Shown: positions 1 to 8,345 of the stretch, piece after piece
Layout: each line of letters opens with the position of its first letter
Numbering within the stretch: position 1 is the stretch's first letter
DNA from: Kordiimonas marina
Lineage (GTDB): Bacteria > Pseudomonadota > Alphaproteobacteria > Sphingomonadales > Kordiimonadaceae
Direction: 5' to 3'
Assembly (NCBI RefSeq): GCF_023006325.1
Contig: NZ_JAINDF010000005.1
Location: 62,001-126,000 of the forward strand
DNA length: 64,000 nucleotides
Position numbers and translations under genes: made by a program
Notes under the pieces: model-generated
What the model was told of the DNA's origin: nothing
Database searches by the model: none
The model's input: the letters and a program-made list of their open reading frames with translations, nothing else

Positions 1-344
1 ACCCAGTTGCCCTGGTCCTGCTTTTCCCGGACTACATCGACCTTGATGCCGTCCGACCGCAACTCCTGCGACAGGAAGCGCACGGTAACTTTCACGCGTT
101 CTTCCGGCGCATCGGGGGTCGAATACCAGTCGGTCACGATGATGCCGCCCGCGGGCTCAACCCGATCAAATGGCATGAAGGAAAGCGTATCGAGCGTCGC
201 CTGCCACAAATAGCCGTTTACGCCGATCGCGGTCGTCTTGGGCTCAAGACCAGCGCTGGCCTCGTCACCACGATGGAACAGACCACAGGCCCCAAGAGCC
301 AAACCAAGAGACAGGACCAGCATTGATCGGGTCAAAATTCGCAT
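1..344 (-). CDS. DUF3576 family lipoprotein (partial, C-terminus outside window)
   Basis: Reading leftward from ATG at 344, 114 codons are visible before the window ends. The N-terminus is a lipoprotein signal: basic MRILTR, a hydrophobic stretch, then the lipobox LGAC, so Cys20 should be lipidated. The mature part has the DUF3576 hallmarks, a YLWQATLDTLSFMPF-like segment followed by GGIIVTDWYSTPDAPEERVKVTV. The role of the family is unknown. In many alphaproteobacteria it precedes leuS and lptE, which would lie beyond the left edge here; that is inference. The gene diverges from the outer-membrane protein gene that starts at 581. Confidence 0.85.
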   Translation of the reverse strand, partial: MRILTRSMLVLSLGLALGACGLFHRGDEASAGLEPKTTAIGVNGYLWQATLDTLSFMPFDRVEPAGGIIVTDWYSTPDAPEERVKVTVRFLSQELRSDGIKVDVVREKQDQGNW

Positions 345-580
345 ACCACACCCTTCAGATTCGTTTTTCGCGCTCAACGACCGACACCCGTCTTCCGCGT
401 ACCAGCCAGAGCTTTAAGCGGGTTATAGCGGTCCGAGAAGGCGCTGACCAGTCAGAAAAACGTCCAAATCGTGGCAGTAGGGACACAGGTCACCTCATTT
501 TTGTCAGGTCCCCTTGCATCAGGTGGGGGAGATTCAATACCATGGCGTCTAAGGTTTAGGTCATGAGTCGGTATGGAACC

Positions 581-1468
581 ATGAAACGCGTTTTGAAATT
601 TGGAATAGTCGGCCTTCTGATGGCCAGCGCATCCGCCACTGCACAGGCGGACGAAAAGACGCGATTCCAGTCTTCGGGTTTCCTGCAGAGCCTCGACCTT
701 TTCATTTCCGAACAAATGTCCAAGCTGCGCAGCGACCACCAGACGCCGAAAGGCAAGACCACGGAAGACCTGGGTCTCAGCCTCCGCGATACGTCGGACG
801 CGCGCGATAGCGGCTTCCTCTATCTCAGGGACCGCACGGCCCCCGCACAAACCAAGACGGAACACACCCTAACAGCCCGGCCCGATTTCTCGTCGCTGCT
901 GGCACCGTCCGGGACCGTACGTGGCACCTATGGCCAGGATATCTTCGGCGCCAACAGCCGCCTGGGCGTCAGCTTCGGGTCGCCCAAAGCGAAGGCTGAA
1001 GGCAAAGGCCTGGAGATCGCGCTTGAAAGCGCCTACCGCCTGTCGATGCAGGGCATCCCGGCGACGACCGGCTTCGGCGACAATAATTTCGACCTGGCGG
1101 AACGCGAATATAACCTCGGCGTTTCCGTCGGCTATTCCGGGTTCGGGTTCGACGCGTCGATCATGCGCCAGACCAACCTGTTCAAGGGTGACCTGTCCGG
1201 TTACGGCGTCGGCTTCTCCTACCGGTCGACCAGCTGGGCCGCGCGCCTGTCGCTCAACGAATATAAATCCGGCGCCGACCTGTATGGCATCGAGAACGAT
1301 GCCCGCAACTTCATGGCCGTGGAACTGGGCGCCAGCTACCGCCTGACCGACCGAGTCGGCTTCCTGGGCGGCGTGCGCTACTATGATTACGGCAACCGCC
1401 TGATGCTCGACCCGACCACAGGCGACCGGTCGCAAATGATCTTCCTCGGCGGCCGCCTGAAGTTCTGA
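581..1468 (+). CDS. Outer-membrane beta-barrel protein, unknown role
   Basis: The protein starts with a clear Sec signal peptide (MKRVLKFGIVGLLMASASATAQADE). The second half alternates polar and hydrophobic residues in short strands rich in Gly, Tyr and Phe (GYGVGFSYRS, VGFLGGVRYYDYG) and ends in LGGRLKF. A C-terminal Phe after such strands is the usual signal for insertion by the BAM complex. At about 295 residues it is the size of a small porin or OmpA-type barrel without an OmpA domain. ATG at 563 is in frame, but ATG 581 puts the basic signal-peptide start at residue 1. I do not recognise a specific family. Confidence 0.7.
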   Translation: MKRVLKFGIVGLLMASASATAQADEKTRFQSSGFLQSLDLFISEQMSKLRSDHQTPKGKTTEDLGLSLRDTSDARDSGFLYLRDRTAPAQTKTEHTLTARPDFSSLLAPSGTVRGTYGQDIFGANSRLGVSFGSPKAKAEGKGLEIALESAYRLSMQGIPATTGFGDNNFDLAEREYNLGVSVGYSGFGFDASIMRQTNLFKGDLSGYGVGFSYRSTSWAARLSLNEYKSGADLYGIENDARNFMAVELGASYRLTDRVGFLGGVRYYDYGNRLMLDPTTGDRSQMIFLGGRLKF

Positions 1469-1506
1469 TCTTTCCGTTTTCTGGAAAAAATGCCTGATCG
1501 CCGGCC

Positions 1507-2118
1507 CTAGAGGTCGGCGAAACAGCTTATGCCGGCAATAGCATAGAGCCCGAACGGCTTCAGCTGCGGGGCGGTCGTGCGTGTGATACCGCCAAGCGCC
1601 GCGATCGGCAGCCCCGCCCGTGCGATGAGCCCGGCGAAGCGCAGCACCCCGAGCGCGGGCGCATCCGGGTGGCTTGCCGTCGGAAAGACGGGGGAGACCA
1701 GCGCGACATCAAGCCCAAGCCGGGCAGCGCGCACCAGCGCCGGGCGGCTATGGCACGCCGTACTTACGAAATCAAACGCCGGCCGGGCGCCGGTTTTCAT
1801 CAGCTGGTATTCGGGCAGATGCACCCCATCGGCCCGCACGGCGTGCGCGAGATGAGCGTCGCCCGCGACCAGCAGTTTCAGACCAAACTTGCCGGTGACC
1901 GCCCGCAGGGCCTTGGCGAGTCCCCTGCGGTCGGGGTGGTCATAATCCCGGCAGATAACGATGCTGCCTTCAGGCAGGCGGGCGCAGACATCCTCAGGCA
2001 CCGGTACGCGGGCCTGGTCGGTGATGAAGATAAGCTGCTCCACCGCCGCCGCACGCTTGAGCGCGACAGCTTTCTGATAGGCCCGTGGGGCCGCAATTTT
2101 ATGTCCGGTCTTGACCAT
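1507..2118 (-). CDS. Thiamine phosphate synthase/TenI-like protein
   Basis: The fold matches ThiE/TenI (TIM barrel): IFITDQAR near residue 30, a middle segment LLVAGDAHLAHAVRADGVHLPE (the family's DGVHLGQ region), DVALVSPVFPTASHPDAPALG (the SPVFPT phosphate loop) and a C-terminal IAALGGI. ThiE joins the pyrimidine and thiazole moieties of thiamine, while TenI relatives act elsewhere in the pathway, so the exact activity is open. It diverges from yggS with only 72 bp between the starts. No other thiamine gene is nearby. About 203 residues is normal for the family. Confidence 0.75.
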   Translation of the reverse strand: MVKTGHKIAAPRAYQKAVALKRAAAVEQLIFITDQARVPVPEDVCARLPEGSIVICRDYDHPDRRGLAKALRAVTGKFGLKLLVAGDAHLAHAVRADGVHLPEYQLMKTGARPAFDFVSTACHSRPALVRAARLGLDVALVSPVFPTASHPDAPALGVLRFAGLIARAGLPIAALGGITRTTAPQLKPFGLYAIAGISCFADL

Positions 2119-2190
2119 GACCGCTCCTTAGCACATAGGGGGAGAAACGCCAGTGCCGCTTTGACACGCAGTAAAAAGAAAGGCCCCACC

Positions 2191-2862
2191 ATGCAGGGAG
2201 ACATCGCCGCCAACATCGCCCATATCCAGGATGAGGTCGCGAAAATGTGCGCGCACGCCGACGTGCCCCTGAATGAGCCACGGCTGATCGCCGTCTCCAA
2301 GGTGCAGCCGAAGGAACGTGTCGTCGCCGCGCTTGAGGCCGGGCAGCGCGTGTTCGGGGAAAACCGGGTGCAGGAGGCGGAGGAACGCTGGGGCGAGCTG
2401 AAACCGCTTTACCCGGGCGTGGAGCTGCATCTGATCGGTGGGCTGCAGACCAACAAGGCGGCCAAGGCCGTAGAACTGTTCGACTGTATCCAGTCGGTCG
2501 ACCGGCCCAAGCTCGCCCGCGCGCTGGCCGCCGAGATGGACAAGCAGGACAGGCACCTGCCCATCTATCTTCAGGTCAATACCGGACGCGAAGAGCAGAA
2601 AGGCGGCTGCCTGGTCGAAGACCTGCCCGCTCTTCTTGAGACCTGCAAAGAGCTCGGCCTCAAGGTCGTCGGTCTCATGTGCATTCCGCCGGTGGGGGAC
2701 GACCCGAGCCTGCATTTCGCGCTTCTCAGGAAACTTGGCCGCCAGTATGGGCTTGAGCGCCTGTCGATGGGCATGAGCGGCGACTATGCGCTGGCAGCAA
2801 GCATGGGCGCGACCGACATCCGCGTCGGCACCGGCATCTTCGGCGAACGCGATTACGGCTAA
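2191..2862 (+). CDS. yggS: YggS/PROSC family pyridoxal-phosphate homeostasis protein
   Basis: A single-domain PLP-binding TIM barrel of 223 residues that buffers and delivers pyridoxal phosphate rather than catalysing a known reaction. The cofactor lysine sits in LIAVSKVQP, followed by FGENRVQEAEERW, LHLIGGLQTNKA, a SMGMSGDY phosphate-binding segment and the end motif VRVGTGIFGERDYG. The reading frame stays open far upstream, but ATG 2191 gives the family-length protein and the expected N-terminus. Its stop overlaps the stop of the converging L,D-transpeptidase gene by 4 bp. Confidence 0.92.
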   Translation: MQGDIAANIAHIQDEVAKMCAHADVPLNEPRLIAVSKVQPKERVVAALEAGQRVFGENRVQEAEERWGELKPLYPGVELHLIGGLQTNKAAKAVELFDCIQSVDRPKLARALAAEMDKQDRHLPIYLQVNTGREEQKGGCLVEDLPALLETCKELGLKVVGLMCIPPVGDDPSLHFALLRKLGRQYGLERLSMGMSGDYALAASMGATDIRVGTGIFGERDYG

Positions 2863-3380
2863 CCGATTTTCAGGATATCGTCCGGGCTGACGAGGCGCAG
2901 GAAACGGCGCAGGTCAGGCGCGGCGAGGGCGACACAGCCCTCGGTCGGGGTATAGCCCGGCCGTGCCACATGCATGAAGATGGCGCTGCCCTTGCCAGGA
3001 ATAACCGGGGCATCATTGTGGCCGATCACCACCACGAGGTCATAAAGCCCGTCGTCCCGCCACATTTTTTCGTGGCTGGGCCCATAAGGCAGGCGCACGA
3101 GCTTGTTATAATTCGCATCCTCCGGGGCATCGCACCAGCCATAGTCGGCGCTCAAGGCCTCACACGGCAATTTGGTAAAGGGCGGTTCTTCATGGTCCGG
3201 GCGGTAGAAGACCCGGCGGAACGGATAGCGGCCCATCGGTGTGGCGCCGTCGCCTTCCTGTTTGCGGTCCTCAGGCACCATGGCGCCACGGCCAAGCGCG
3301 CAGGGTACATCGAACAGCGGACCGGTAAGGCGCCCCTTGCGGGCGTCCGTGCTGTCCATGCTGACCTGCCAGACGGCCAT
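2859..3380 (-). CDS. YkuD-type L,D-transpeptidase family protein
   Basis: A compact YkuD catalytic domain. The active site is visible as IFMHVARPGYTPTEGCVAL, with the His and the nucleophilic Cys of the H-x(n)-(S/T)xGC motif. Ahead of it are PCALGRGAMV, EGDGATPMGRYPF and IGHNDAPVIPGKGSA, typical of the short alphaproteobacterial members. These enzymes form 3-3 cross-links in peptidoglycan or attach lipoproteins to it; which applies here is unknown. No signal peptide is visible. I chose ATG 3380, just past the ribA stop; ATG 3434 would overlap ribA by about 50 bp. Probably co-transcribed with ribA. Confidence 0.82.
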   Translation of the reverse strand: MAVWQVSMDSTDARKGRLTGPLFDVPCALGRGAMVPEDRKQEGDGATPMGRYPFRRVFYRPDHEEPPFTKLPCEALSADYGWCDAPEDANYNKLVRLPYGPSHEKMWRDDGLYDLVVVIGHNDAPVIPGKGSAIFMHVARPGYTPTEGCVALAAPDLRRFLRLVSPDDILKIG

Positions 3381-3384
3381 GGTG

Positions 3385-4488
3385 TTAAAGGAGATGGCCG
3401 GTCCGGCTCTTCTTGGTCGCCAGATAGCCTTCATTATGGGGGTTGGTCGGGAAGGCGTGGGGCACCCGCTCGGTCACCTCGATGCCGAAACGGCTGAGGC
3501 CTTCCACCTTGGCAGGGTTGTTGGTCATCAGCCGCACGGCCCTGAACCCCAGCGCCTTCAGCATTTCGGCCGCGGGCGCGAAGATGCGTTCGTCGACATC
3601 GAAGCCGAGCCGGGTGTTGGCATCGACGGTGTCATAACCCTGGTCCTGCAGCGAATAGGCCTTCAGCTTGGAGATAAGCCCGATGCCGCGGCCTTCCTGC
3701 GCGAGGTATAGCAGCACACCGCCGCCGGCTTTTTCGATCGCCTTGATCGCACCCCGCAGCTGTTCACCGCAATCGCATTTGAGCGAGCCAAGGAGGTCAC
3801 CGGTGAAGCATTCGCTGTGGATACGCATCAGCACCGGTTCGTGCCTGTTGGGGTCGCCGATCACGATGGCGATATGTTCAATCCCCCCCACCAGCGGCCG
3901 GAAGGAGACAAGCCGGGTGTTTTCCGCGCCCGCGAGCGGCACCCGCGCCGACGCCACCTGGCGGAGCGCTACCGCCTGGGTCATGTCAGCGGCCAGCACG
4001 GTGTCGGCTTCCACCATCATCAGGCCTTCATTTGCGGCGAGGGCCGCACCGTCCGCCACTTCAGCGGCGATCACGGCGGGCAGGAGCCGCGCCCATTTAA
4101 CGAGCTTGACGGCGGCGCGGTCGAGATCCGTATCCGGGTGGTTCAGGCGTTCGAACGGCCCCTTCATCGGGCTTGCGAGATCGAGCGTCGGGTCGGCGAC
4201 CGCGACGATATCCGCCGCCGTCATCCAGGCCGGGCGCTTCAGGCGCACCACGGTCCAGTCTTCCCCCGCGACCTTCAGGGTCGCCGCGCGGTTGTTGGTC
4301 AGCATCAGGAAACTGTCGGGGGCAAGGCCGTCAAAACGCGCGAGCGCCGGGGTGTTGGCCAGTTCGGCCGGCAACAGCACAAGCGCGCGTGCGCCGTCCG
4401 TGACCACGGCGGGCACCCCGCGGCGCAGATCATCGGCCGCACGTTCAAGCTTCAGGAGGCTGGTGTCGTTTTTATCCATGCCCTTCAT
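3385..4488 (-). CDS. ribA: GTP cyclohydrolase II
   Basis: Catalyses the first step of riboflavin synthesis, GTP to 2,5-diamino-6-ribosylamino-pyrimidinone phosphate, formate and pyrophosphate. The C-terminal half carries the catalytic signature: MRIHSECFTGDLLGSLKCDCGEQL with the three zinc cysteines, then LYLAQEGRGIGL and MTNNPAKVEGL. The N-terminal ~170 residues resemble RibB (LERAADDLRRGVPAVV) but lack a recognisable acidic catalytic cluster, so this is the RibA form with a degenerate DHBP-synthase-like domain. At 367 residues it is normal for that form. The L,D-transpeptidase gene follows immediately. Confidence 0.93.
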   Translation of the reverse strand: MKGMDKNDTSLLKLERAADDLRRGVPAVVTDGARALVLLPAELANTPALARFDGLAPDSFLMLTNNRAATLKVAGEDWTVVRLKRPAWMTAADIVAVADPTLDLASPMKGPFERLNHPDTDLDRAAVKLVKWARLLPAVIAAEVADGAALAANEGLMMVEADTVLAADMTQAVALRQVASARVPLAGAENTRLVSFRPLVGGIEHIAIVIGDPNRHEPVLMRIHSECFTGDLLGSLKCDCGEQLRGAIKAIEKAGGGVLLYLAQEGRGIGLISKLKAYSLQDQGYDTVDANTRLGFDVDERIFAPAAEMLKALGFRAVRLMTNNPAKVEGLSRFGIEVTERVPHAFPTNPHNEGYLATKKSRTGHLL

Positions 4489-4610
4489 ATAGGGGAATTT
4501 TCGCCTTTGTCAGCTAAGGATTTTTCTTTCGCTCGCTGGTCGATCAACCAAATGTGACTGGCTGTCATGCGAAAGATTGTTTCCTCTTCATATATAAAGC
4601 CCCGTGCAGC

Positions 4611-4638
4611 ATACTGAAAGAATACTGACAGCATACTG
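4611..4638 (+). promoter_or_regulatory. Three ATACTG repeats at 11-bp spacing before the response regulator gene
   Basis: ATACTG occurs at 4611-4616, 4622-4627 and 4633-4638, exactly one helical turn apart; the outer two are extended to CAGCATACTG. Tandem half-sites spaced 11 bp are what OmpR/PhoB-family dimers bind head to tail. The cluster lies 68-95 bp before the start codon of such a regulator and just after a TATATA at 4591, so autoregulation, probably repression, is the simplest reading. The repeats are seen; their function is inferred. Confidence 0.55.
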
Positions 4639-4705
4639 GGGGACGTCCGCTGGAGATGTCAGGCCAATGGCATACCAGACCGGACCGACAGACGAGGAGA
4701 AAAAA

Positions 4706-5401
4706 ATGGCAGCCAGAAAGCTTTTGCTAGTCGATGACGATGTCGACCTGCGCGAGTCCCTAGCCGAACAATTGGCGCTCTGCGGTGAATTCGCCACCGA
4801 AGAATGTGGTACCGCCGCCGAAACCCTGAAATTCCTGACCGACAATAAAGTCGATATGATCATCCTGGATGTCGGCCTGCCGGACATGGACGGCCGCGAA
4901 CTGTGCAAACGTATCCGCAAAACCGGCGTCAATGTGCCGATCCTGATGCTGACCGGCAATGTCTCTGACGCCGATACCGTGCTCGGGCTCGATGCCGGCG
5001 CCAACGATTATGTCACCAAGCCTTTCAGCTTCACCGTTCTTCTGGCGCGCATCCGCGCCCATTTCCGCCAATATGAGCAAAGCGAAGATGCGGTCTTCGA
5101 GATCGGGCCGTATCACTTTCGCCCCTCGGCGAAAATTCTGGAAGAGCGCGGCGGCGACCGCAAGGTACGGCTGACGGAAAAGGAAACCGCCATCCTGAAG
5201 TATCTCTACCGGGCGAGCGGCAAGCCGGTGGCGCGCGAAGAACTTTTGACCGAAGTGTGGGGCTACAACAGCGGGGTCACCACCCATACGCTGGAAACCC
5301 ATGTCTACCGCCTCAGGCAGAAAATTGAGCCGCAGCCCAACATGGCGCGGCTTCTGGTCACCGAGCCCGGCGGCTATAGCCTGCAGGGCCTGAGCGCCTG
5401 A
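4706..5401 (+). CDS. OmpR/PhoB-family response regulator
   Basis: The receiver domain (about residues 1-120) has the acidic pair in LLLVDDDVD, the phosphoacceptor Asp in MIILDVGLPDMDG, the Thr switch in MLTGN and the Lys in YVTKPFS. A winged-helix DNA-binding domain follows, ending TLETHVYRLRQKIEP...LVTEPGGYSLQ. ATG 4706 is preceded by GAGGAGA at 4694-4700, which decides the start against longer in-frame options. No sensor kinase gene is adjacent, so it is an orphan regulator in this window. The leader contains three 11-bp-spaced repeats that could be its own operator. Confidence 0.9.
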   Translation: MAARKLLLVDDDVDLRESLAEQLALCGEFATEECGTAAETLKFLTDNKVDMIILDVGLPDMDGRELCKRIRKTGVNVPILMLTGNVSDADTVLGLDAGANDYVTKPFSFTVLLARIRAHFRQYEQSEDAVFEIGPYHFRPSAKILEERGGDRKVRLTEKETAILKYLYRASGKPVAREELLTEVWGYNSGVTTHTLETHVYRLRQKIEPQPNMARLLVTEPGGYSLQGLSA

Positions 5402-5417
5402 CCCTTATTCTTTCGTC

Positions 5418-5440
5418 ATTCGCCGGCTCGACCGGCGAAT
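5418..5440. repeat. REP-like palindrome
   Basis: ATTCGCCGG-CTCGA-CCGGCGAAT is a perfect 9-bp inverted repeat 17 bp after the response regulator stop. It resembles the dispersed intergenic palindromes common in alphaproteobacteria and could also end transcription, but no T-run follows on either strand. Only one copy is seen in this window. Confidence 0.45.
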
Positions 5441-5560
5441 CTAGGACCTCTACTGGTGATGTTCCTGGCCCCGCCGATCAAGTGGCGCAAACGCCAGCTT
5501 CGCAAACGGCGGGTGACGAAGATAACGGTAAAACCTATCCCGCAACCCCCTAAAAATGAC

Positions 5561-5582
5561 AAACCCCCACAAAGGGGGGTTC
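5561..5582 (-). terminator. Intrinsic terminator of the small CtrA-linked gene
   Basis: Read leftward, AACCCCCC-TTTG-TGGGGGTTT forms a strong stem, and the transcript then runs into TTTTT. It lies about 50 bp past the stop of the small gene at 5631-5840. Confidence 0.6.
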
Positions 5583-5630
5583 GATCATCTCCCGGCGCCA
5601 GGGTTTCTCCTGACGGCTTCGGAACCGGCC

Positions 5631-5840
5631 TTATGCCAGCAAATTGACACCAAAGCTCGAGCTTTTGCCCGAAGTGCCAACGCCCTCACCAGACTCGGCC
5701 TTGCCGGATGCCTGTTCGGCCCGCTCTTGCGAAGCTGATTCCGAAGCTTCCTTGGCTGCGCTGTCCCCATCAGAGGCTTTTGCGGCCGGACGGAATTGTG
5801 CGTAGGACGCAGCGCCGGAACCAATTGCAGAGATACTCAT
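5631..5840 (-). CDS. Small Ser/Ala/Glu-rich protein, unknown function
   Basis: A 69-residue protein beginning MSISAIGSGAASYAQFRPA and ending SSSFGVNLLA, with a charged Ala/Ser/Glu middle that is probably disordered or helical. It has no signal peptide or membrane segment. The start is supported by GGGAGA six bases before ATG 5840. A perfect CtrA box lies 53-67 bp upstream and a good terminator follows, so this is a monocistronic, probably real gene. Control by CtrA would suggest a cell-cycle, motility or surface role, but the sequence itself shows none. I do not recognise a family. Confidence 0.6.
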   Translation of the reverse strand: MSISAIGSGAASYAQFRPAAKASDGDSAAKEASESASQERAEQASGKAESGEGVGTSGKSSSFGVNLLA

Positions 5841-5892
5841 AAGTTTTCTCCCGTTATGAGTTGTTGGGACGTGCACGCTACGCCTCAATTTA

Positions 5893-5907
5893 TTAACGCC
5901 ATGTTAA
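5893..5907. promoter_or_regulatory. Perfect CtrA-type box
   Basis: TTAACGCCATGTTAA matches the CtrA consensus TTAA-N7-TTAA exactly. It sits 53-67 bp before the start codon of the small leftward gene, a distance that would put it at or near the -35. CtrA is the cell-cycle master regulator of alphaproteobacteria; binding here is inferred from the motif alone. Confidence 0.55.
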
Positions 5908-6007
5908 TTTTTTCGGCCCCGCCCGGATTCTATAAAATTTTAATATTTGGCAGATGCAACCGATTGCGGCCCCGATTACGGTTTAGGCGGCTTGGGCAGG
6001 GGGCGTG

Positions 6008-6853
6008 TCAGCCCAGTTCGAAACTGGTGATGCCGAAGATTTTGCCGTAGGCGAGATCCGGCAGGCCTTTCTGATACATGCGCATGGTGGCAAACACCTT
6101 CTCCATGCCTCTGCTTTCAGCCAAACGAACCGCTTCCGGGTTATTTTCCGGCGTATCGAGGATGATGGGCTCGTCCTCGATATCATCCTGCAGCGCGTCA
6201 AACAGCGCCGCCGCCACGTCTGCATCATCGGCGAACAGCGGGCCGACCTTATGACCTTCCCGGCATGTGCGCCTGAGCGCATAGCCCTTGAGCAGGCCGT
6301 CTTCGACATAGGCCAGCGCCCGCGCTTCCGGCTGGAACAGCCAGGCCTTCAGGAACACGTCGCGGCGGGCGGGGAAACACTGGCGGTCATAGGCGCGGAG
6401 TGCGGCAAATTCATTGATGGTGACCGGACGGATATTGGCGGACACGGCTGTAGGGCGCCTGGCCGGGGCCTGAAAGCGGCAGTTCTGGTAGAAGGGCTTA
6501 TAGCCGATCCGCTCATAGAGGCTGACATTCTCAAGGACTCCGTCGATCCCGACATTGCGGTCGCCTGCGTAGGCGAGCCGGGCCTTGGTGAGCGCGAGGC
6601 CATAGCCTTTGCCCCGGTGTTCGGGGGCGACGATATAGAAACCGCAGAAGGCGTAGGCATCGTCGTAACAGACGGCGCTGCCGGTCGCGACGATCTCACC
6701 GTCCAGCACGCCCTTGAAGAAGCCTTTGGGGTCGGCGGCATAGAAGGTTTCAGCATCATAAAGACCGGGGTTCCAGCCTTCGCGCGCGGCCCAGTCGACC
6801 GCCGTGCGGACATCCGCGCGGGTCATGGTCTCGATCTGATAAGATGCTGTCAT
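6008..6853 (-). CDS. GNAT N-acetyltransferase with C-terminal extension
   Basis: The N-terminal ~130 residues are a GNAT domain: IVATGSAVCYDDAYAFCGFYIVAPEHRGKGYG includes strand beta4 and the acetyl-CoA loop (EHRGKGYG). A second domain of about 140 residues follows, starting near RPVTINEFAALRAYDRQCFPARR, as in two-domain YitI-like acetyltransferases. The substrate is unknown. The gene lies 40 bp downstream of xthA on the same strand and may be the last gene of the ftsK-lolA-xthA run. 281 residues. Confidence 0.8.
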   Translation of the reverse strand: MTASYQIETMTRADVRTAVDWAAREGWNPGLYDAETFYAADPKGFFKGVLDGEIVATGSAVCYDDAYAFCGFYIVAPEHRGKGYGLALTKARLAYAGDRNVGIDGVLENVSLYERIGYKPFYQNCRFQAPARRPTAVSANIRPVTINEFAALRAYDRQCFPARRDVFLKAWLFQPEARALAYVEDGLLKGYALRRTCREGHKVGPLFADDADVAAALFDALQDDIEDEPIILDTPENNPEAVRLAESRGMEKVFATMRMYQKGLPDLAYGKIFGITSFELG

Positions 6854-6893
6854 CCTGCTTTCCCCCCGCAGATGCCGGATGGCGGTCCCTAGA

Positions 6894-7676
6894 CTAGAGG
6901 TCCAGATCCACCATCACCGGCGCATGATCGGACGGTTTGACCCAGCCCCGCGCATCCCTGAGCACCTGCATCGCCGTGGGCGTGCCCTTGAGGCCCGGGC
7001 TCGTCCAGACATGGTCAAGCCGCCGGCCCTTATCGGCGGCGGACCAGTCCTTCGCGCGGTAGGACCACCAGCTGTAGAGCTTCTCATCCTTGGGCACGAA
7101 ATCGCGCATGATGTCCTGCCAGCCGTGGGCGTCGATCAGCTTCAGCATCGCGTCCACCTCGACCGGCGTGTGCGAAACCACCTTCAGCAGTTTCTTGTGG
7201 TCCCAGACGTCGTCCTCATAGGGCGCGATGTTGAGGTCACCGACCAGGATATGATCCCCCTCCAGCCCCGCGGACCAGTCGGTCATTTCCTCCAGGAACT
7301 GGAGCTTGTGGGCGAATTTGTCGTTGATCGCCGGGTCCGGTTCATCGCCGCCCGCGGGAACGTAGAAATTATGGACGGTCGGGCCTTCCGCCAGCTTGAT
7401 CGCGATATGGCGGGCATCGCCCTTTTCGCACCAGTCGATCTTGTAGCTGTCCGCGAACGGTTTCTTCGACGCCGTCGCCACACCGTGATGGCTTTTCTGG
7501 CCGTGGATCGCCAGATGCGGCAGGCCGTGTTCCTCGAAAAAGCCGGTCGGGAACATTTGGTCCTGCACCTTGGTTTCCTGCAGACACAGGATATCCGGGT
7601 CGTAGGTCTTGATCAGTTGGCTGACGATATCAAGCCGAGCGCGGACCGAGTTGATGTTCCAGGTAATAAGCCGCAT
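6894..7676 (-). CDS. xthA: Exodeoxyribonuclease III
   Basis: AP endonuclease and 3' exonuclease of base-excision repair. The endonuclease/exonuclease/phosphatase fold is evident: ITWNINSVRAR with the metal Asn, ILCLQETKV with the catalytic Glu, ILVGDLNIAP (GDxN), RRLDHVWTS and the final SDHAPVMVDLDL with the catalytic Asp-His. At 260 residues it is family length. It is in a leftward run with ftsK, lolA and a hypothetical gene, an order often seen in alphaproteobacteria. Confidence 0.94.
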   Translation of the reverse strand: MRLITWNINSVRARLDIVSQLIKTYDPDILCLQETKVQDQMFPTGFFEEHGLPHLAIHGQKSHHGVATASKKPFADSYKIDWCEKGDARHIAIKLAEGPTVHNFYVPAGGDEPDPAINDKFAHKLQFLEEMTDWSAGLEGDHILVGDLNIAPYEDDVWDHKKLLKVVSHTPVEVDAMLKLIDAHGWQDIMRDFVPKDEKLYSWWSYRAKDWSAADKGRRLDHVWTSPGLKGTPTAMQVLRDARGWVKPSDHAPVMVDLDL

Positions 7677-7702
7677 GGCCCGTCTATCCTTAAGCTAGGG
7701 GG

Positions 7703-8299
7703 TCAAAAAATCAGGAAGCTGTTGCCGACGATGCCGAGGGGCCAATGGCCTTTCTCGAACAGCTGGAAGCGGAGCGCGAACGGATGGTCGTCCTCCGCCC
7801 CGGCCATGGCGACGAGTGCGGCTTGGTGGCAGGCCTGGGCCGCAGCCCCGCTGGCCGCCATGAGGAAGCCTTCATCGACAATGCGCAGGTCCTGGGCGGC
7901 TTCTTCGGTCGAAGCCTCGATCGTTTCCGCCACTGACTGGCCCACATGCGCGACAACCATTTCGAACGTCTGTTCATCGAGCGCATCGAGAAGATCGGTC
8001 GTCAGCGCGGCGCGCAGTTGTTCCTCCGCTTCCCACGCGGGGCTGTTATAATCCGTGCTTTCGGCGGCATCCGCCGCGTCCGCCCAATCGGGCAGGAAGG
8101 CGGGTTCGGCTTCCGGGAAGCCAAGCGCGGCGGCATAGTCGCGCGCAAGCTTGACGGTTTCGGCGTCGGGCGTTTCGCCCAGGGCGCGGAACCAGCGCAC
8201 ATTTTCAGCCAGCGCCAGGAAGGGCGCCACCAGTCTCAGGCTCGGATAATCCTCGAACAGGTCTTCGAGGTCGTCTTCCATATCGGTTATGTCAGTCAT
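7703..8299 (-). CDS. Hypothetical acidic protein between lolA and xthA
   Basis: A 198-residue, strongly acidic soluble protein, starting MTDITDMEDDLEDLFEDYPSLRLV and ending in GHWPLGIVGNSFLIF. It has no signal peptide, membrane span or motif that I recognise, and the middle is Ala/Glu-rich and helical. The coding frame shows the same GC-rich third positions as its neighbours and fits tightly between lolA (47 bp) and xthA (26 bp), so the gene is probably real and co-transcribed. No function is proposed. Confidence 0.7.
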   Translation of the reverse strand: MTDITDMEDDLEDLFEDYPSLRLVAPFLALAENVRWFRALGETPDAETVKLARDYAAALGFPEAEPAFLPDWADAADAAESTDYNSPAWEAEEQLRAALTTDLLDALDEQTFEMVVAHVGQSVAETIEASTEEAAQDLRIVDEGFLMAASGAAAQACHQAALVAMAGAEDDHPFALRFQLFEKGHWPLGIVGNSFLIF

Positions 8300-8345
8300 A
8301 GAGGCGTACCGTCATCCTTGTTGCCTGCCAGGCCTGGGCATTCTG

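Noticed and set aside
1669-2190. In-frame extension upstream of yggS
   Set aside because: It lies antisense to the ThiE-like gene and gives no YggS-like sequence; ATG 2191 yields the normal length.
5456-5647. Small rightward frame (Lys/Arg/Pro-rich, 63 codons)
   Set aside because: No ribosome site, biased composition, and it runs through a terminator and into the opposite small gene.
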